From Pisolithus tinctorius (taxonomy: Eukaryota > Basidiomycota > Agaricomycetes > Boletales > Pisolithaceae): a DNA stretch of 64,000 bases. The translations under genes were made by a program, and so were the position numbers. Every line of letters begins with the position of its first letter. Position 1 is the first letter of the stretch. The notes under the pieces are model-generated. The model searched no databases, was not told the DNA's origin, and saw nothing but the letters and a program-made list of their open reading frames with translations. The stretch spans positions 434,001 through 498,000 of the forward strand of contig JANFAH010000029.1 of the NCBI GenBank assembly GCA_024663395.1, written 5' to 3'. Below are positions 21,791-33,410 of this stretch, in pieces.

Positions 21791-22801
21791 CTACTCTCCA
21801 TAAGGCTCTCCAGTCATATTGCTGATGGCGGAGTTGTCAAAGTCAAAATCATTGTCATAGAGGTCGTTATCCTTGCTCCCAATGAGGGTATGGTCATCCA
21901 CTAACACGGGAGTGGCAATTCTGTCCTGTAATGGGCAACGAGGACGTAAGGAAGGGCACTGGGCTTGGGTGTGCCCAGGATGAGTGGCATGGCAAAGGGG
22001 ACACTCATAAAGTCCACAATTGATGCAAATATGGCCGAGATGACAGCAAACATAACATGTCTGGCAATAGTGGGGGTCGGATGGAGTAAGAGGTCTATCA
22101 AACTTGGTCATGGTGTTCAGCACAGGGGAGGGAGGCAACTGTATGAGGGTTTCGACGATATTTAATGTGTAGTCGAGTTCTGCACAACAGATGCCAAAGG
22201 CAGTCTCAGGGTCTACTTCTGACAGGGAGTCATGAGACTCACAGGGTTGTGGGTTCAGGCCTGACAAACAGCAGGCACGAGGTCTATCAGCTCTTCGAAG
22301 GGAGCAAGACGAGTGGGAGGAGTGGGAGGACAATGGCAATGATGCTAGAGGGGAAGTGGACACAGAGGAAGCCAGAGGAGAAGTTGCAGTCGAGGGTCTT
22401 CGAGACCCAGGAGGAGGGGGTGCAATCAACATTGGGTACTGGTGGACATTGTATATGAGGTCTGTGCCTCCGAGAATGTCAAAGAGTTTGAGAAGCAGGG
22501 GAACTTGCTGAGTAGCGATTTCATTCAAAATAGTACATGCAGGGGACAGAAGAGGGTTCTGGCAGTTGACATAGTGAGAGAGTTCCTCAAGCCGAAGGGC
22601 TTGGACAGTGGCATGATACACAAGATCAAGGGGGGAGTTTTTGTCCACCTCATGATAGATGGTGCTGACGATGGCAGGGTCAGCAACGAAGAGATGGTAC
22701 GAAGCGATCATCTGATCACTAGTGGGCTGTTGTTGATGATGAGCAAAGGGAGTGTGGCAGTGGGACGGTTCATGGGGGTAGGTGTAGCGATGAGGAGGCA
22801 T
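21791..22801 (-). CDS. Element B 3' ORF, cysteine-rich protein of unknown function
   Basis: 336 residues, fully open although the pol next to it is full of stops. It lies between the chromodomain end of pol (22,835) and the LTR (21,753), the env position, but I see no signal peptide or membrane helix. The N-terminal half is mostly helical (residues about 30-130). The middle is Ser/Pro rich. Residues about 245-290 hold closely spaced Cys and His: CQTCYVCCHLGHICINCG, then CPLCHATHPGHTQAQC, which includes a CX2CX4H knuckle-like core. The C-terminus is acidic (DNDLYDNDFDFDN). Similar Cys-rich proteins are, to my memory, scattered in mushroom genomes; their link to this element family should be tested. 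I assign no function. Confidence 0.6.
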   Translation of the reverse strand: MPPHRYTYPHEPSHCHTPFAHHQQQPTSDQMIASYHLFVADPAIVSTIYHEVDKNSPLDLVYHATVQALRLEELSHYVNCQNPLLSPACTILNEIATQQVPLLLKLFDILGGTDLIYNVHQYPMLIAPPPPGSRRPSTATSPLASSVSTSPLASLPLSSHSSHSSCSLRRADRPRACCLSGLNPQPCESHDSLSEVDPETAFGICCAELDYTLNIVETLIQLPPSPVLNTMTKFDRPLTPSDPHYCQTCYVCCHLGHICINCGLYECPLCHATHPGHTQAQCPSLRPRCPLQDRIATPVLVDDHTLIGSKDNDLYDNDFDFDNSAISNMTGEPYGE

Positions 22802-22834
22802 TTTGAAAGTTATATTTCTGACAGTATGGGTGGA

Positions 22835-24034
22835 TCATCGAGTGGGTTGTTTCTGAGGGGAGAAGTCTTTGGGGAAGCATTTTTTATAGGCAGAGAGCAT
22901 ATCATCTGCATGCTCTAGGTGTGCTTCTTTTTGCCATGAGTTTTCAGAAGAAGGATAACCCCTCCATTTGATTAAAAAGGCATGGCCATGGCCAGTCCTT
23001 TTGTGGCCGACTATTGCCTCAACTTCATACTCTTCCTCCTCATTGACAAGGTCAGGTGGTGGAGCTGGGAAGTTCAGCCTGTGAATGTCATTTTCGCGAT
23101 AGGGTGATAGAAGGGAAGCATGGAAGACATTATGGATCTTCCATCGTGTGGGGATCGCAAGGCAGTATGTTATTGGAGATAGGACATTGGAGACAGTGAA
23201 GGGTCCTTCTTGTTTTGGGGCAAGTTTCCTATTTTCATAGGAACATTTCAAATTTCATGCTTCTAGCCAGACCTTATCACCTTTCAGGAAGGGGGTGAAG
23301 GGTCGTGATGAGCAGTCTTTCATAGTTCTTCTGGCTAGATTGTGGGCCGCAAGGGCTTCCTCTCTAGCCTTTCTGTCAGTTTCTCTGTTGGTCTGAGGGT
23401 GGTATGCTGTGGACAAGGTGAGGGAGTATCCTAGAAGGGAAGCAAGTTCTTTAGCAAATGCCGAGGTGAACTGAGGGCCTTGGTTGGATATGATTTTGTC
23501 ATACAGCCCAAAGTGGGAGTAGACTTTCTTGAAAAACAGAGTCGCAATATTGGCAGCAGAGGCAGTTTTCTTTGTCGGTGTTAAAATTACCCCCTTTGTA
23601 AGCCCATGGTCTACCACAACCAAAAGGGAATCAAACCTGTTAGAGACAGGGAGGTCAGTAACCAGATCACAAGAGATCTGTTGGAAGGGACGAGTCGAGG
23701 CCGAGGGGATGGGCGTTAGGGGCAGTGTCATCGGGTGGGTATTAACCTTATTTTGCTGGCATGTGGCACAGCCTTCAATGCACTTTCGGACAAAGGACAT
23801 GAGTCCAGGCCACCAGTACTTGGACGAGACAAGCTGTCAGGTTTTCAAGACACCAGGGTGTCTGGCAGAGGGGTGGTCATGATGGTTGGACACGATGGTT
23901 TGTTGGAGGATGGGGTCATTGGGGATGTACACCTGGTCCTTGTAGAGTAGAACTCCACTGTCAAACTTCCAGTCAGAGAGATGTGACTTGAACAGAAGTG
24001 GCATGTTGACATTTTCTATGGCACGAAGTGCCAT
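22835..24034 (-). pseudogene. Element B integrase (deleted core) and chromodomain
   Basis: On the minus strand the integrase begins with a zinc-binding end (HPGVLKT, stop, QLVSSKYWWPG; then CIEGCATCQQNK). The first catalytic Asp is in ISCDLVTDLP. The second should be in IISNQGPQF, where N replaces the expected D. Then AYHPQTNRETDRKAREEALA jumps straight from the E region to a segment that normally lies about 80-100 residues later, so a block of the core is missing. After the GPF-type end (GPFTVSNVLSPITY) comes a chromodomain, EVEAIVGHKRTGHGHAFLIK and WRGYPSSENSWQKEAHL (23,070-22,900), which would target modified chromatin. Stops at about 23,834 and 23,252 are TGA. Confidence 0.85.
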
Positions 24035-25906
24035 CTGGACAACCAGGTCTTTTTCAGACGAGGATGCAACCTTCTGAGTGAGGTTGGTATCAATGAGGCT
24101 AACAAATAAGGTTTGAGGGAGGAGGGTAACTCCTTTGTTGTCCTCATCATCATTGGGGATATGGTCAGGTCATTGGGAGAGGGCATCAGGTGCAGCCAGG
24201 TCTTTGCCTGGAATGTGTTCAAGCTGCAGATCAAAGTCCATGAGGTCAAGGAGCCAATGGGCTTGTCGACAATTCAGGTTCTGTGGTGATTTGAAATAAG
24301 TCAAATTCTTGTGGTCGGTGAAGACCTTTATTGGGAATGGGGATCCATGAAGATAGTGTCTCCAGGTTTTCAGGGCTCAGATGACACCTAGAAGTTCTCT
24401 ATCATAGATGTCATAGTGTCGTTCAGCAGGGTTAAATGATTGGGACAAATAGGCACAGGGTTGCCATTGTCCATTTGAGTCTTCCTGTAGGAGGATACCT
24501 CCTGTCGCATATTTGGATGTGTCTGTCATTATTGCAAATGGCCGGGAGACATCGGGCATTCGTAGGGTCAGTTGTGCCATGAATATTCTTTTTAGGAGTT
24601 CGAAGGCACTCTGACATTTCTTTGACCAGTCCCAACTGGTAGTTTTCTTTGTTAGGTCGATGAGAGGTCAGGCGATGTCAGAGTAGTAGGGAATGAATCT
24701 CCTATAAAAATTTGCGAATCCTAGGAAGGATTGCACATCCTTGACCTTCTTTGGGACAGGCCATTCAGCGATTCCTTGAACCTTGATGGGGTCCATGGTG
24801 ACAGTGTTTTCTTTAATGATCATTCCAAGGTATTCCACCTCAGCAAGATCAAAGTGACACTTTTCTAGTTTCAGAGGGAGTGAGAGTTCCCTCATTCGTT
24901 CAAGAACATGACGACTTCTTCTTCTGTGTTCTTTGGGGTCATCGGAGAAGATGAGGAGGTCATCCATGTAGACAACCAGCCAGCCTTCTGCGATCATGTC
25001 TCAGAAGGAGTCATTCATGAATTGCTGGAAGGTGGCAGGGGAGTTGCACAACCCAAAGAACATGACTGTCGGTTTGAAGAGTCCTTTGTGCATGATGAAT
25101 GCAGCCTTCCACTGGTCTCCTTCTTTGATATGGACATTGTTATAGCCCAATCTTACATCCATCTTTGTGAAGATAGATGCTCCTTTTAGCTTGTCAACAA
25201 GATCCAAGATGAGGGGAAGGGGGTATGCATCCTTCACTGTATTCTTGTTTAGGTATTTGTAGTCTTGACAAGGGCAGAGGGAGCCATCTTTCTTTCCAAC
25301 AAAGAAGAAGGGTGCCACTTGGGGAGATTTCCAGGGGTGAATCTTTCCTTCTCGAAGGTTTTCTTCTAAGAATTTCTCCGTGGACTCTCGTTCAGAGGGA
25401 GAGAGCGGGTAAGCTTTAGCCACCTTGGGGATGAAGTCCTCAGCAAGGTTGATGGCATGGTCATATGGTTGTGATGGAGGTAAGACTCCATTGGAGGGTT
25501 TGTCGAAGACAGAAGCGAAGTCTTTGTAGTCTTCTGGGAAGACTGCTTTTGGTTTCTTTTTATGTTCTTCTTGAGCCAACTTGGTGGCTGTAGTGATCTT
25601 TCGAAGAAGGCTATTATTAGGATTGACCTTCTTGGCTTCTTCAATGAGTTTTCCAACCGACATCACGAAGTGTGCACAGATGGTTTTGTCTTCAGGTTCT
25701 TCATAGTCCATAAATTTGTTTATCCCTTTCTTCTCAACAGGGGTCACAAGATTTACGGTGGTTTCTTCAATGGCAACCATCGAAACATTGCATTTCAGTT
25801 CCCTAGACCTGTCGGTCTTTTCATTGATGGACAATGTGCCCATCCTCCAATCCACAACAGGGTTATTCTCTTGGAGCCAAGGAAGTCCAAGAATGACATT
25901 CTCCAA
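24035..25906 (-). pseudogene. Element B reverse transcriptase and RNase H
   Basis: The frame 25,906-25,001 runs through TKMDVRLGYNNVHIKEGDQW and FGLCNSPATFQQFMND. After a TGA the frame continues with the catalytic [13 protein letters not shown] at about 24,960 and [13 protein letters not shown]. RNase H follows with IMTDTSKYATGGILLQ, YDIYDRELLGVI, TDHKNLTY and KDLAAPDALS. TGA stops at about 24,998, 24,665, 24,374 and 24,170 all sit at residues that are Arg in relatives as I know them. The catalytic Y-M-D-D box itself is intact. Confidence 0.9.
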
Positions 25907-26059
25907 TCCACAGTTAATGACATGGAAAAAGGACTGATGGATGAGTCCTTTAATCTTGAAGTAGAGGGTGGTGGAGAAGAGGATTCTTCCTTTTGAGTTT
26001 GGTGACCCATCTGCATTCTTGGTGAGAATGGGTTCAGTGAGTCATTGGGTGGGGATTCA

Positions 26060-26278
26060 ATGTCTTCAGACGAAAGCCCAATCAATGCAAGAAATTTCTG
26101 CTCCAGAGTCTACTAGAGCAGTGGTGTTGACGACTTTTGAGGTTGTTCCTGATGCATAAAGGGAAATGGGGATCTGCATAGTACATTCTGGTGTAGAAGA
26201 TACAAGTACAGGTGCAACAGAAACAAGACTGTCCTTAGTTTGGGGAACTTCTGGCATCAACTCAGAGTTCCCATTCAA
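26060..26278 (-). pseudogene. Element B protease
   Basis: ALVDSGAEISCIDWAFV at about 26,120-26,070 is a retropepsin active site (D-S-G-A). It would cut Gag-Pol into its parts. The frame is stopped by TGA next to the active-site segment at 26,063. Confidence 0.75.
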
Positions 26279-26424
26279 AAATCCTTTCTAAGGGCCCTAG
26301 CAATATTAGCCAAGGCGATGGAAGGACCAGCAACTTTTTCTTCATCATCGCTCTCTTCTACTTCCACAATTTTGCAGATCTTTTTGACTTTCTTCTGGGG
26401 AGTCTTCCCCTTGTCAGGGCATTC

Positions 26425-27390
26425 TCATGAGAGATGGCCTTTGTTTCCGCAACTGAAACATCTTCCTTCCTTGATGTGATGGTCCCTTTCTTCTTTTGAG
26501 AGTCTAACCCCATCTATGTCCATGGCATTGGGGTCTTTTTCTTCGGTAAAGCTATTCCTGGGGTGGAACACTTTCTTTTCTTTCTTTCCAGAGAATTCAT
26601 TGACCTTTCTCCATTTGGCATCAAATTTCTGTGCCTGTGTATACCACTCAGTGATCTTGGTGGGAGTGGCTTCCATCATGTGGATTTGGTTGGTGATGAA
26701 AGGTTTGAGTCCTTGGGAGAAGAACTTGATCAACGTGACATCTTCTGTGATGGTAGAGTCGGCAGCAGCGGTTCAGAAGTCAGTGATATATTGTTCAACT
26801 GACTCTTTCTGTTTCATGGTATGCAATTTGGCGATTGCAGTACCAGCAGTGTTGGGGGATGTGAAAGAGTTTTTGAAATCTTTCACAAAATTGGCGAAGG
26901 TGCCAAAACTCGGGGGGTTCTTTTCCAGAGATGTCTTCTGGAAGGTGGCGGCCCAGGAACAGGTGACACCTTTCTTCATGTACAACAAGGCATAGACTAC
27001 CTTCTTGGTGTCTGTGTCATACAATTCTTTGTTGACTAAGAGATAGGTCTGTACAGAGTACAGCCAGCTCATAGCATTCTTCTGGTCTCCATCAAAGTCA
27101 GACAGAGCTCCAATTTTCAATTCTGTGGCTTTGGTGGCATTGCCAACCAGTGCCTTTGACAATGAACCAGACATCGTATTCTGAGGTGGGGGCAGGTGTG
27201 TAGGGAAAACAGGGGTGGGTATCGGTTGGATGGGGGTACCAAGCGATGTGAGAGACTGGGTGAAGAGGTTTGAGAGGATACCAGAGGTAAAGCCTCTATC
27301 TGGTTGTTCTGGTTCAGAGGAGTTGTTGGTGACAGTGCTCTCTTGTTCTTTGTCAGATGACAATTCTTCTTGAGTGGGTTGCAATGGCAC
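26425..27390 (-). pseudogene. Element B gag
   Basis: A 320-residue frame on the minus strand, broken by a TGA near 26,770 and a second inside the zinc knuckle. The N-terminus is acidic and Ser/Pro rich. The capsid core includes GALSDFDGDQKNAMSWLYSV and TFANFVKDFKNSF. The C-terminal knuckle CFSCGNKGHLS is followed by TGA and then ECP, so CX2CX4HX4C is kept apart from the stop. The predicted start is the ATG at 27,390, about 80 bp inside the LTR. Confidence 0.85.
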
Positions 27391-27471
27391 CCAACGTTGA
27401 TTGTTTCGGGGGTTTGTGGTGGTGCACTAAACAGTGACTGATTTGGCCAAAGGCTGGTAGACTTGAGCTTT

Positions 27472-27927
27472 TGTTACGCTCAACCGAAGTCAAGGTGTAG
27501 GGAGAGCTCAAACACAGACTAAGGGTTTCTACTGAGCAACGGCTGCAGTAACCTTTGTAAACAACAAAGGATTTGGACAACACTGGTAAGAGTGGTCTGG
27601 GTTAGGGACACTGAGGGCAAAGTTCTGAGTGAGAATGCTGCATATGATTGAGCAGCTCAAGTCTGGGTTTCCAGGACTTGAGCCAGCAGTCTAAATACTA
27701 CAAGGGAACAGACCATGAGGTGTCCACATGTAAATGAGCTAACTATGCCATTGGTTGAACAATGATGACACATGTCCTAGGCATGTAATGAGCAAGTTAC
27801 ACTAGTGATGGAAATAGTGAGCTGTTGGACCAGAGAGAAGATGGCTCCAAAAGGAAACAAGGTCCAACGGATCAAGCACAAGGCAAATGTACAGTGAAAA
27901 GAGAAAAGACAGGGGTGAAACATAACA
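27472..27927 (-). repeat. Element B 5' LTR (coding-strand sense)
   Basis: 456 bp, partner of 21,298-21,753. Next to it at 27,471 I do not see a clear TGG-type primer site, so the primer is unknown. Confidence 0.92.
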
Positions 27928-27932
27928 CACTC

Positions 27933-28860
27933 CTCATTAAAACTAAAAAGCTAGCAGAGACAGAATGGGACTCCATGTTCCTTAATGGCTTCCCAAGGGC
28001 CATCACAGATCATATTCATCATCGACTATCCATAGTCTGCACTGACCTCCACCCAGATGACCCATACCCACTTGCAGAAGTTGTCAAAGCTGCCAAGTTC
28101 CTCCTGACAGGATCTGCTCTATGTAGTGCAGTGCCAACAATGGCTACTGTGGCCTCACCAGCTGCACCTCCCTCACCAGCCTACATGCCACAGATGCCAC
28201 CAGCTGGTACTGTCGTCAAACAAGAATACAACTTCCAGACACAGCACCTGCCACAGCAATGCAGACCTGGCTGTGGCTTCTGTGCAGACCCCAACCACTG
28301 GATGAGGATGTGCATGCTCATTGAAGTCTATATCCATGCTGGTAAGATCACAAGGGGTATGGACAACCATCTCTATCTTGCAGATGGAAGCCAAATTCTG
28401 CACTTCCCTGAATGTGACTCACTGAAAGAAGCTGTTGACCATGTCATGGCTGACAGAGACCAAGCCAGTGTGCATGCTGTGACTCCTGCTGCTCTGTGCA
28501 ACACAGCCACACAAGGCACTGCTAACCTTTTCTGCATTGCTCACCCTGAAGTTGACATGCAGTTGGAGATCCAGCCATCTGCCTTTCTGAACACTGTCCA
28601 GGATGTAGATGAATCAGCTGCTGACTTAGACAACCCTGACTTTCAGGTGTATGTCGCCCAAGCTTGGGCCACATATCAGGCAGACAAAGGAAACAAGGGT
28701 GCAGTTGTGTCCCACAGAAAGAAAGCCTGCTTTGACAGGGTTGAGATTACAGCTTGACCTGTGGCACATCTGGCCAACCCTCCATGAGTAGATCCTTGCA
28801 CAGCCACTGTCAAAGAGGAAATCATTTCCCCTGGTGTTCAAAGTTCATGTGCTGCTCGCC
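27933..28860 (+). pseudogene. Element A gag, second part
   Basis: The gag frame resumes after B: LIKTKKLAETEWDSMFLNGF, then RPGCGFCADPNHWMRMC, a CX2CX4HX4C knuckle at about 28,270-28,310. It continues past 28,757, where a TGA replaces a residue in ITA-PVAHL, into the spacer before the protease. A short Asp-coding (GAT)n repeat follows at about 29,208. Confidence 0.75.
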
Positions 28861-28868
28861 AGGAATCT

Positions 28869-29735
28869 GTGCCATCTGCACCTGTGCCAACATCCACTAC
28901 TGTGAGACCATATGTTCCCCCAACTAATCCTGCTCCAATGCCTGTGTGCAAGGATCCTGCACCCCCAGCAATTGTCCCATCACAAACATCATACCCAGCT
29001 CCAGCCTGCAACCAGAACCAGTATCATTACTCATTCCCACTCAAAGATGAAGCTGTGCCCAAGCATATCATGGAGTGCATACTTGAAACCAGTGTTGCCT
29101 TGCCTGTCAAAGAATTATTTGTGGTAGCCCCTGAGTTTTGCAAACAGTTCAGGGACATCACCATGGCCAAGTGCATCACCACCAACAAGATTGGGGTGGT
29201 TTGAAATGATGATGATGATGATGATGATGATGAAGGAGTGCACATAAATGAACTGACCAGCCACAACCCTCAATGAACTGCATGCAAATTCAGAGACTGT
29301 GTCATCTGTGGTGATGACAGTTCCATCATGGCTCACCACACTCTACTGCTCTGCTGTATCAAAGCCAAGGTCCCTGGAACCAATGTCACCATTAACTGGA
29401 TGCTCAATTCTGGTTCAGAAATCATCACCATGCCCAGGTGCATTTGGGAAAAGATTGGGCTTCCATTGTGCTGTGATCATCTCATGACTATGACCTCTGC
29501 TAACATGTCTAAAGACACCACTGTAGGCATTCTAGAGAATCTGAAACTCAACTTCAGGGCTGGGCCAGTCATGCTCCAGGTCCAGGCAATCAAACATGCC
29601 AACTTCGACATGCTTCTTGGATGTCTGTTCATCTGCCTCATGAGCATGGTAACAAATGACTATCCTGACAGTGGACAGCAGATTACTCTCTGTGATCTGA
29701 ACAACAGCTGCAAGTACACTCTGCCCACACTGTAA
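28869..29735 (+). pseudogene. Element A protease region
   Basis: A Pro/Thr-rich linker (28,869-29,000) precedes a conserved block (HYSFPLKDEAVPKHIMECIL). At about 29,392-29,420 the retropepsin site reads WMLNSGSEIITM. The usual active-site Asp is replaced by Asn (AAT for GAT/GAC, a G-to-A change), so the enzyme would be inactive even without the stops. Further downstream, ANFDMLLGCLF corresponds to the conserved ILG segment of retropepsins. Confidence 0.75.
29205..29236 (+). repeat. (GAT)n microsatellite
   Basis: About nine GAT/ATG triplets in the gag-protease spacer of element A, coding for a run of Asp. Confidence 0.85.
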
Positions 29736-29990
29736 GTGCAGCAAGCACTGCCACAGTCACCAGAGTATTGTTGAATGGGGTTTTTGAATATCAATGATCC
29801 ACCAAACAGTCAGGGAGAGCCTACTAAGACATCCTGTTTCCTATTCAGCCACTGCTACCCATTCCTCATTCCCACAGTGTCTTCCCTAGCCTTCACCTCA
29901 ACAAACTTCCATTTGCCCATGGCAACTGTGCCACAGAATATACCTGCTGGAATTCCCTCACCTGCTTTCACTTTCCTCTCCTCCACATAG

Positions 29991-31338
29991 ATGATACTAA
30001 ACCCCTCTGCTATAGCTGCCCTTAATAGTGTTTACCAACTAGACCCCATGCTCCACACCCTTGTGTACAAGCCAGTTGCCAAGAAGGTTCAGATGGTACC
30101 TGCCCTGATGGCAGAAGAATTCTGCATTGTGCACAGTCTGCCTGATGATCTGCTCACTGGCCTCCAACTGCTACCAATGCACCTGCCAGACTTCACCCTG
30201 GGCATTCATTTCACTGCCAAAAGGGCCATGGAGCTTGATCTGGATCTGGCAGGCTGGCTTTGGCTGGAGGAACACAAACTTGTAAGCTGGCTTGTTGAGG
30301 TCCATGAGCCTGTGTTTGCTTGGGACATCACAGAGCACAGACACCTAGATGAATGCTACTTCCCACCTTTAAAGATCCCCATGATTCTGCACACACCTTG
30401 GGTCCAATGGAATATCCCTATCCCAAGTGTGATTCATGGCCAGGTCATTGATATGATTAAGGATCACATCAAATCTGGCATGTATGAGCCATCTACAGTG
30501 GCTTATCACTCTTGCTGGTTCTGCATAGTAAAGAAAGATGGAAAGTCTCTTTGTCTTGTGCATGACTTACAGCCCCTAAATGCAGTGACCATCCATGACA
30601 CATCCATCCCACCCTTTGTAGAACATCTTGCAGAGTCCTTCACTGGATATGCTGTATATGCAATGATGGACCTCTACTCTGGGTATGACCAGTGTGCACT
30701 TCACATTGATTCCTGTGACCTCACCACCTTTGGTACCCCACTTGGACTGCATTGGCTTACTACCTTGCTGCAAGGTCATGCAAACATGGTACAGGTATAC
30801 CAGGGAGATACTGTGTTTGTCCTCCAAGATGAGATCCTGCATCATACCTTGCCTTTCATAGATGACATCCCCATAAAATCTGAGACCACCTGCTATCAGT
30901 GCACAGATGGTTCCTATGAGACTATCCCAGAGAATCCTGGGATTTGGAAATTTATCTGGAATCACTGTATAGTCATTAACTGCATCCTTCAGCATCTGCA
31001 GAATGTTGGAGCCACCATCTCAGCAAAGAAGTTTGTCCTAGCCACTCCCTCCACTGTAATTGTTGGCCACAAGTGCACCTTTGAGGGTTGCATTCCTGAA
31101 GAAATCAAAGTACAGAAGATCTGCAACTGGCCTGAGTGCCACAACCTGACACAGGTTTGCAGTTTCCTCAGTGTCTGTGGTGTGCTCCACATCTTCATCA
31201 AAGACTTTGCCAAGATTGTGTGGCCGCTAGTTGCACTCACACAGAAAGATGTACCATTCACATGGGATGAGCTGCAATGTGCTGCCATGAAATGACTCAA
31301 GGATGAAATTGTAAAGTCCCCTGCACTCTGAAGGATCA
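29991..31338 (+). pseudogene. Element A reverse transcriptase
   Basis: 434 codons are open from 29,991. Fingers and palm motifs are visible: FCIVKKDGKSLCLVHDLQPL, YAMMDLYSGYDQCALH, and the catalytic LPFIDDIPIKSET (F-I-D-D) at about 30,862. The thumb has GHKCTFEGCIPEEIK and FLSVCGVLHIFIKDFAKI. TGA stops at 31,293 and 31,330 open the RNase H part, which LINE2 then splits at 31,350. The Y of Y-x-D-D is F here. The element family differs from G1, B and E in sequence. Confidence 0.88.
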
Positions 31339-31350
31339 ACTATGAGTGCA
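31339..31350. repeat. Left target-site duplication of LINE2
   Basis: ACTATGAGTGCA, repeated at 36,500-36,511 after the poly(A). The first A may belong to the tail. Confidence 0.85.
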
Positions 31351-31551
31351 AATGCTTCTTGACTCTGCTCCATGTGGCACCCCGACAAGGACCCCGAAAG
31401 AAATTTTTCCTTCAACCTTGTTGCTCCGGCCAGACATAGCTGAGCCCATCGCAAGAAACAGCAATGTACAGTAGCGTTACTATAGAGCCACCCTCACAAG
31501 CACACCCGCTAAACCAGCACTCGTGCCCACCCCCACAACCCTCTCTGTTTT

Positions 31552-33410
31552 ATGACCTCAACTGGATGAGCGTCCATGAGGTCACATTCCCATGCCATGC
31601 CAGGCCCTCCTCCAGGACCCTGAGTGTCAAGTACCACACAGACCAGTAAAACCACCAGAAGCAGTGGCTTATCACTCAACGAAATCATCAATGACCAAGA
31701 AGCCAAAATCAAGGATGTGGCAACAGCCAGAACCTTCCTAGACCAACTATACACCGTACAAGGCAAACCAGCCACCCCAGAGCATATCTCCCACACACTC
31801 TTCTACATCTCGCAGTCCAAAGGCATAAACAACACCTTACGATCAGCAATTCAAGCCACAGCATACCTAGTCAGGGAACTAGCCACATCAGAGCTAGCTG
31901 AATCCATCACCACAGCAGTATCGGGCAAGATAGAGAAATCAGTAGTAGCCACCATCTCCCCTCAGATCGCTAACATCCTATCAGCTGCCGAGAACCTGGA
32001 AAAAACCAACGAGAACATGAAGTCCACCAACGACGACACCATCAAGAAGCTCGAGCTGATAGCTAGCACCCCCAACCACGTGGCCACTTCTCAACTAGAA
32101 GACCATGTTAAAAACCTGATCGAAGACATGAACACAGTGAAGACGGCACTAGAGGACATGAAGAACCACATCAAGGTCCAACCCCCCGCTTTCCCCACAC
32201 CATACAAAGACGCCTTAGCATCAACACCAGCCAACCCAAACCACATCCCATTAGGAAAACGATTGGCACCGGAATATGCTAAGGCTCATGCAGCTATCAA
32301 AGAATGGCAGCTACTAATTGACCCCAACAGTGATCACCCCCTCCTGAACAACTCCGCAACAAGGGAGTCCACCATCAACCTAATCAAACAAGTGCTAGAA
32401 ACAATAGACCAAGTGGACAGACCCAGCATGCAACTCAAATCAATTGCACGATTACACAGCAACAGCATACTCCTCGAATTCAACAACCAAGAAGCAGCGG
32501 CATGGATCAAAGAACCAGCCAACAAGACGATTTTCCTCGCAAAACTAGGCAGAGACATAGTGATCAAGGACAGACACTACAACATAGTAATCCCCTTTCT
32601 ACCCATTACAACCGAAACTGACAACCAAGACACGCTCCGCAACATGGAAAACGAGAACAACATCCCACAGGGCTCAATCGCTAGAATCAAATGGATAAAA
32701 GACCAGCCAAACGCACCCCCAACCAACATGTAGCTCACGCTCTCGCATCCATCACCTCCCCCAAGGTCGCCAACCAACTCTTAAGAGACAGACTATACTG
32801 GGGTCTCGACAGGCTATGCCCACACAAAGATAAAAAGGAACCAGTCCAATGCCTCAAATGCCAGCACATAGGCCATCTCACAAGGGACTGCAATGAAACA
32901 ACAGACACCTGCGGCATCTGCGCCCAGCCACACCACACTCAAGAATGCAACACCCCCACCCCCTTCTGCGTCAACTGCCAAAACAATACCCACGCCAGCG
33001 AAGACAGAAACTGCCCGGACCTCATCAAAAGACACAATGCAATGGACGAATGCATGCCAGAAAACCGCATGCCATACTTCCCCACTTCAGAGGAATGGAC
33101 ACACATAGAACTTCTGACCCGCTCAACAAACCCCATTGTACCTACAAGACCCCCAACCATACCACCCGCCAACAACAGCCCACTCAGGCAAATAATGCTA
33201 GGAGAGGCGATGAACCTCAGATCTGGACCACCAAGATGTGGTCTCCCCAACAGAATACAAGGAGGAAGAGGTGGCCCACCCATCCACCACAACATCTTAT
33301 ACAATACCACACCCACACATACACCCATCCCTCTCCCAGCCTGCCCCACCCCAGAAACCTTATCCCAGCCCGAAGACTTGAACCCAACCCCACTGCTAAT
33401 CAATGTCTGA
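31552..33410 (+). pseudogene. LINE2 ORF1 (RNA-binding, zinc knuckles), broken
   Basis: Aligns with LINE1 ORF1 from its ATG at 31,552, though a TGA follows five codons later. The coiled-coil part is kept (NLEKTNENMKSTNDDTIKK). A one-base shift near 32,700 moves the rest to another frame, where the three Cys motifs survive: CLKCQHIGHLTRDC, CGICAQPHHTQEC and CVNCQNNTHASEDRNC. The stop at 33,408 overlaps the ORF2 ATG (ATGTCTGA), the same coupled layout as LINE1. Confidence 0.88.

Larger units (their letters stand above)
21298..27927 (-). mobile_element. B: chromovirus-type Ty3/gypsy element nested in A gag
   Basis: Two 456-bp LTRs (21,298-21,753 and 27,472-27,927) with ends TGTTAT/TGTTAC and CATAACA frame a minus-strand gag-pol with a chromodomain and a 3' ORF. 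The 5-bp TSD CACTC sits at 21,293-21,297 and 27,928-27,932, and removing B restores the A gag frame. The element is 6.6 kb, but the coding region has many TGA stops and the integrase has lost a central block, so it cannot move by itself. On the coding strand the 5' LTR is the right-hand one. Confidence 0.93.
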
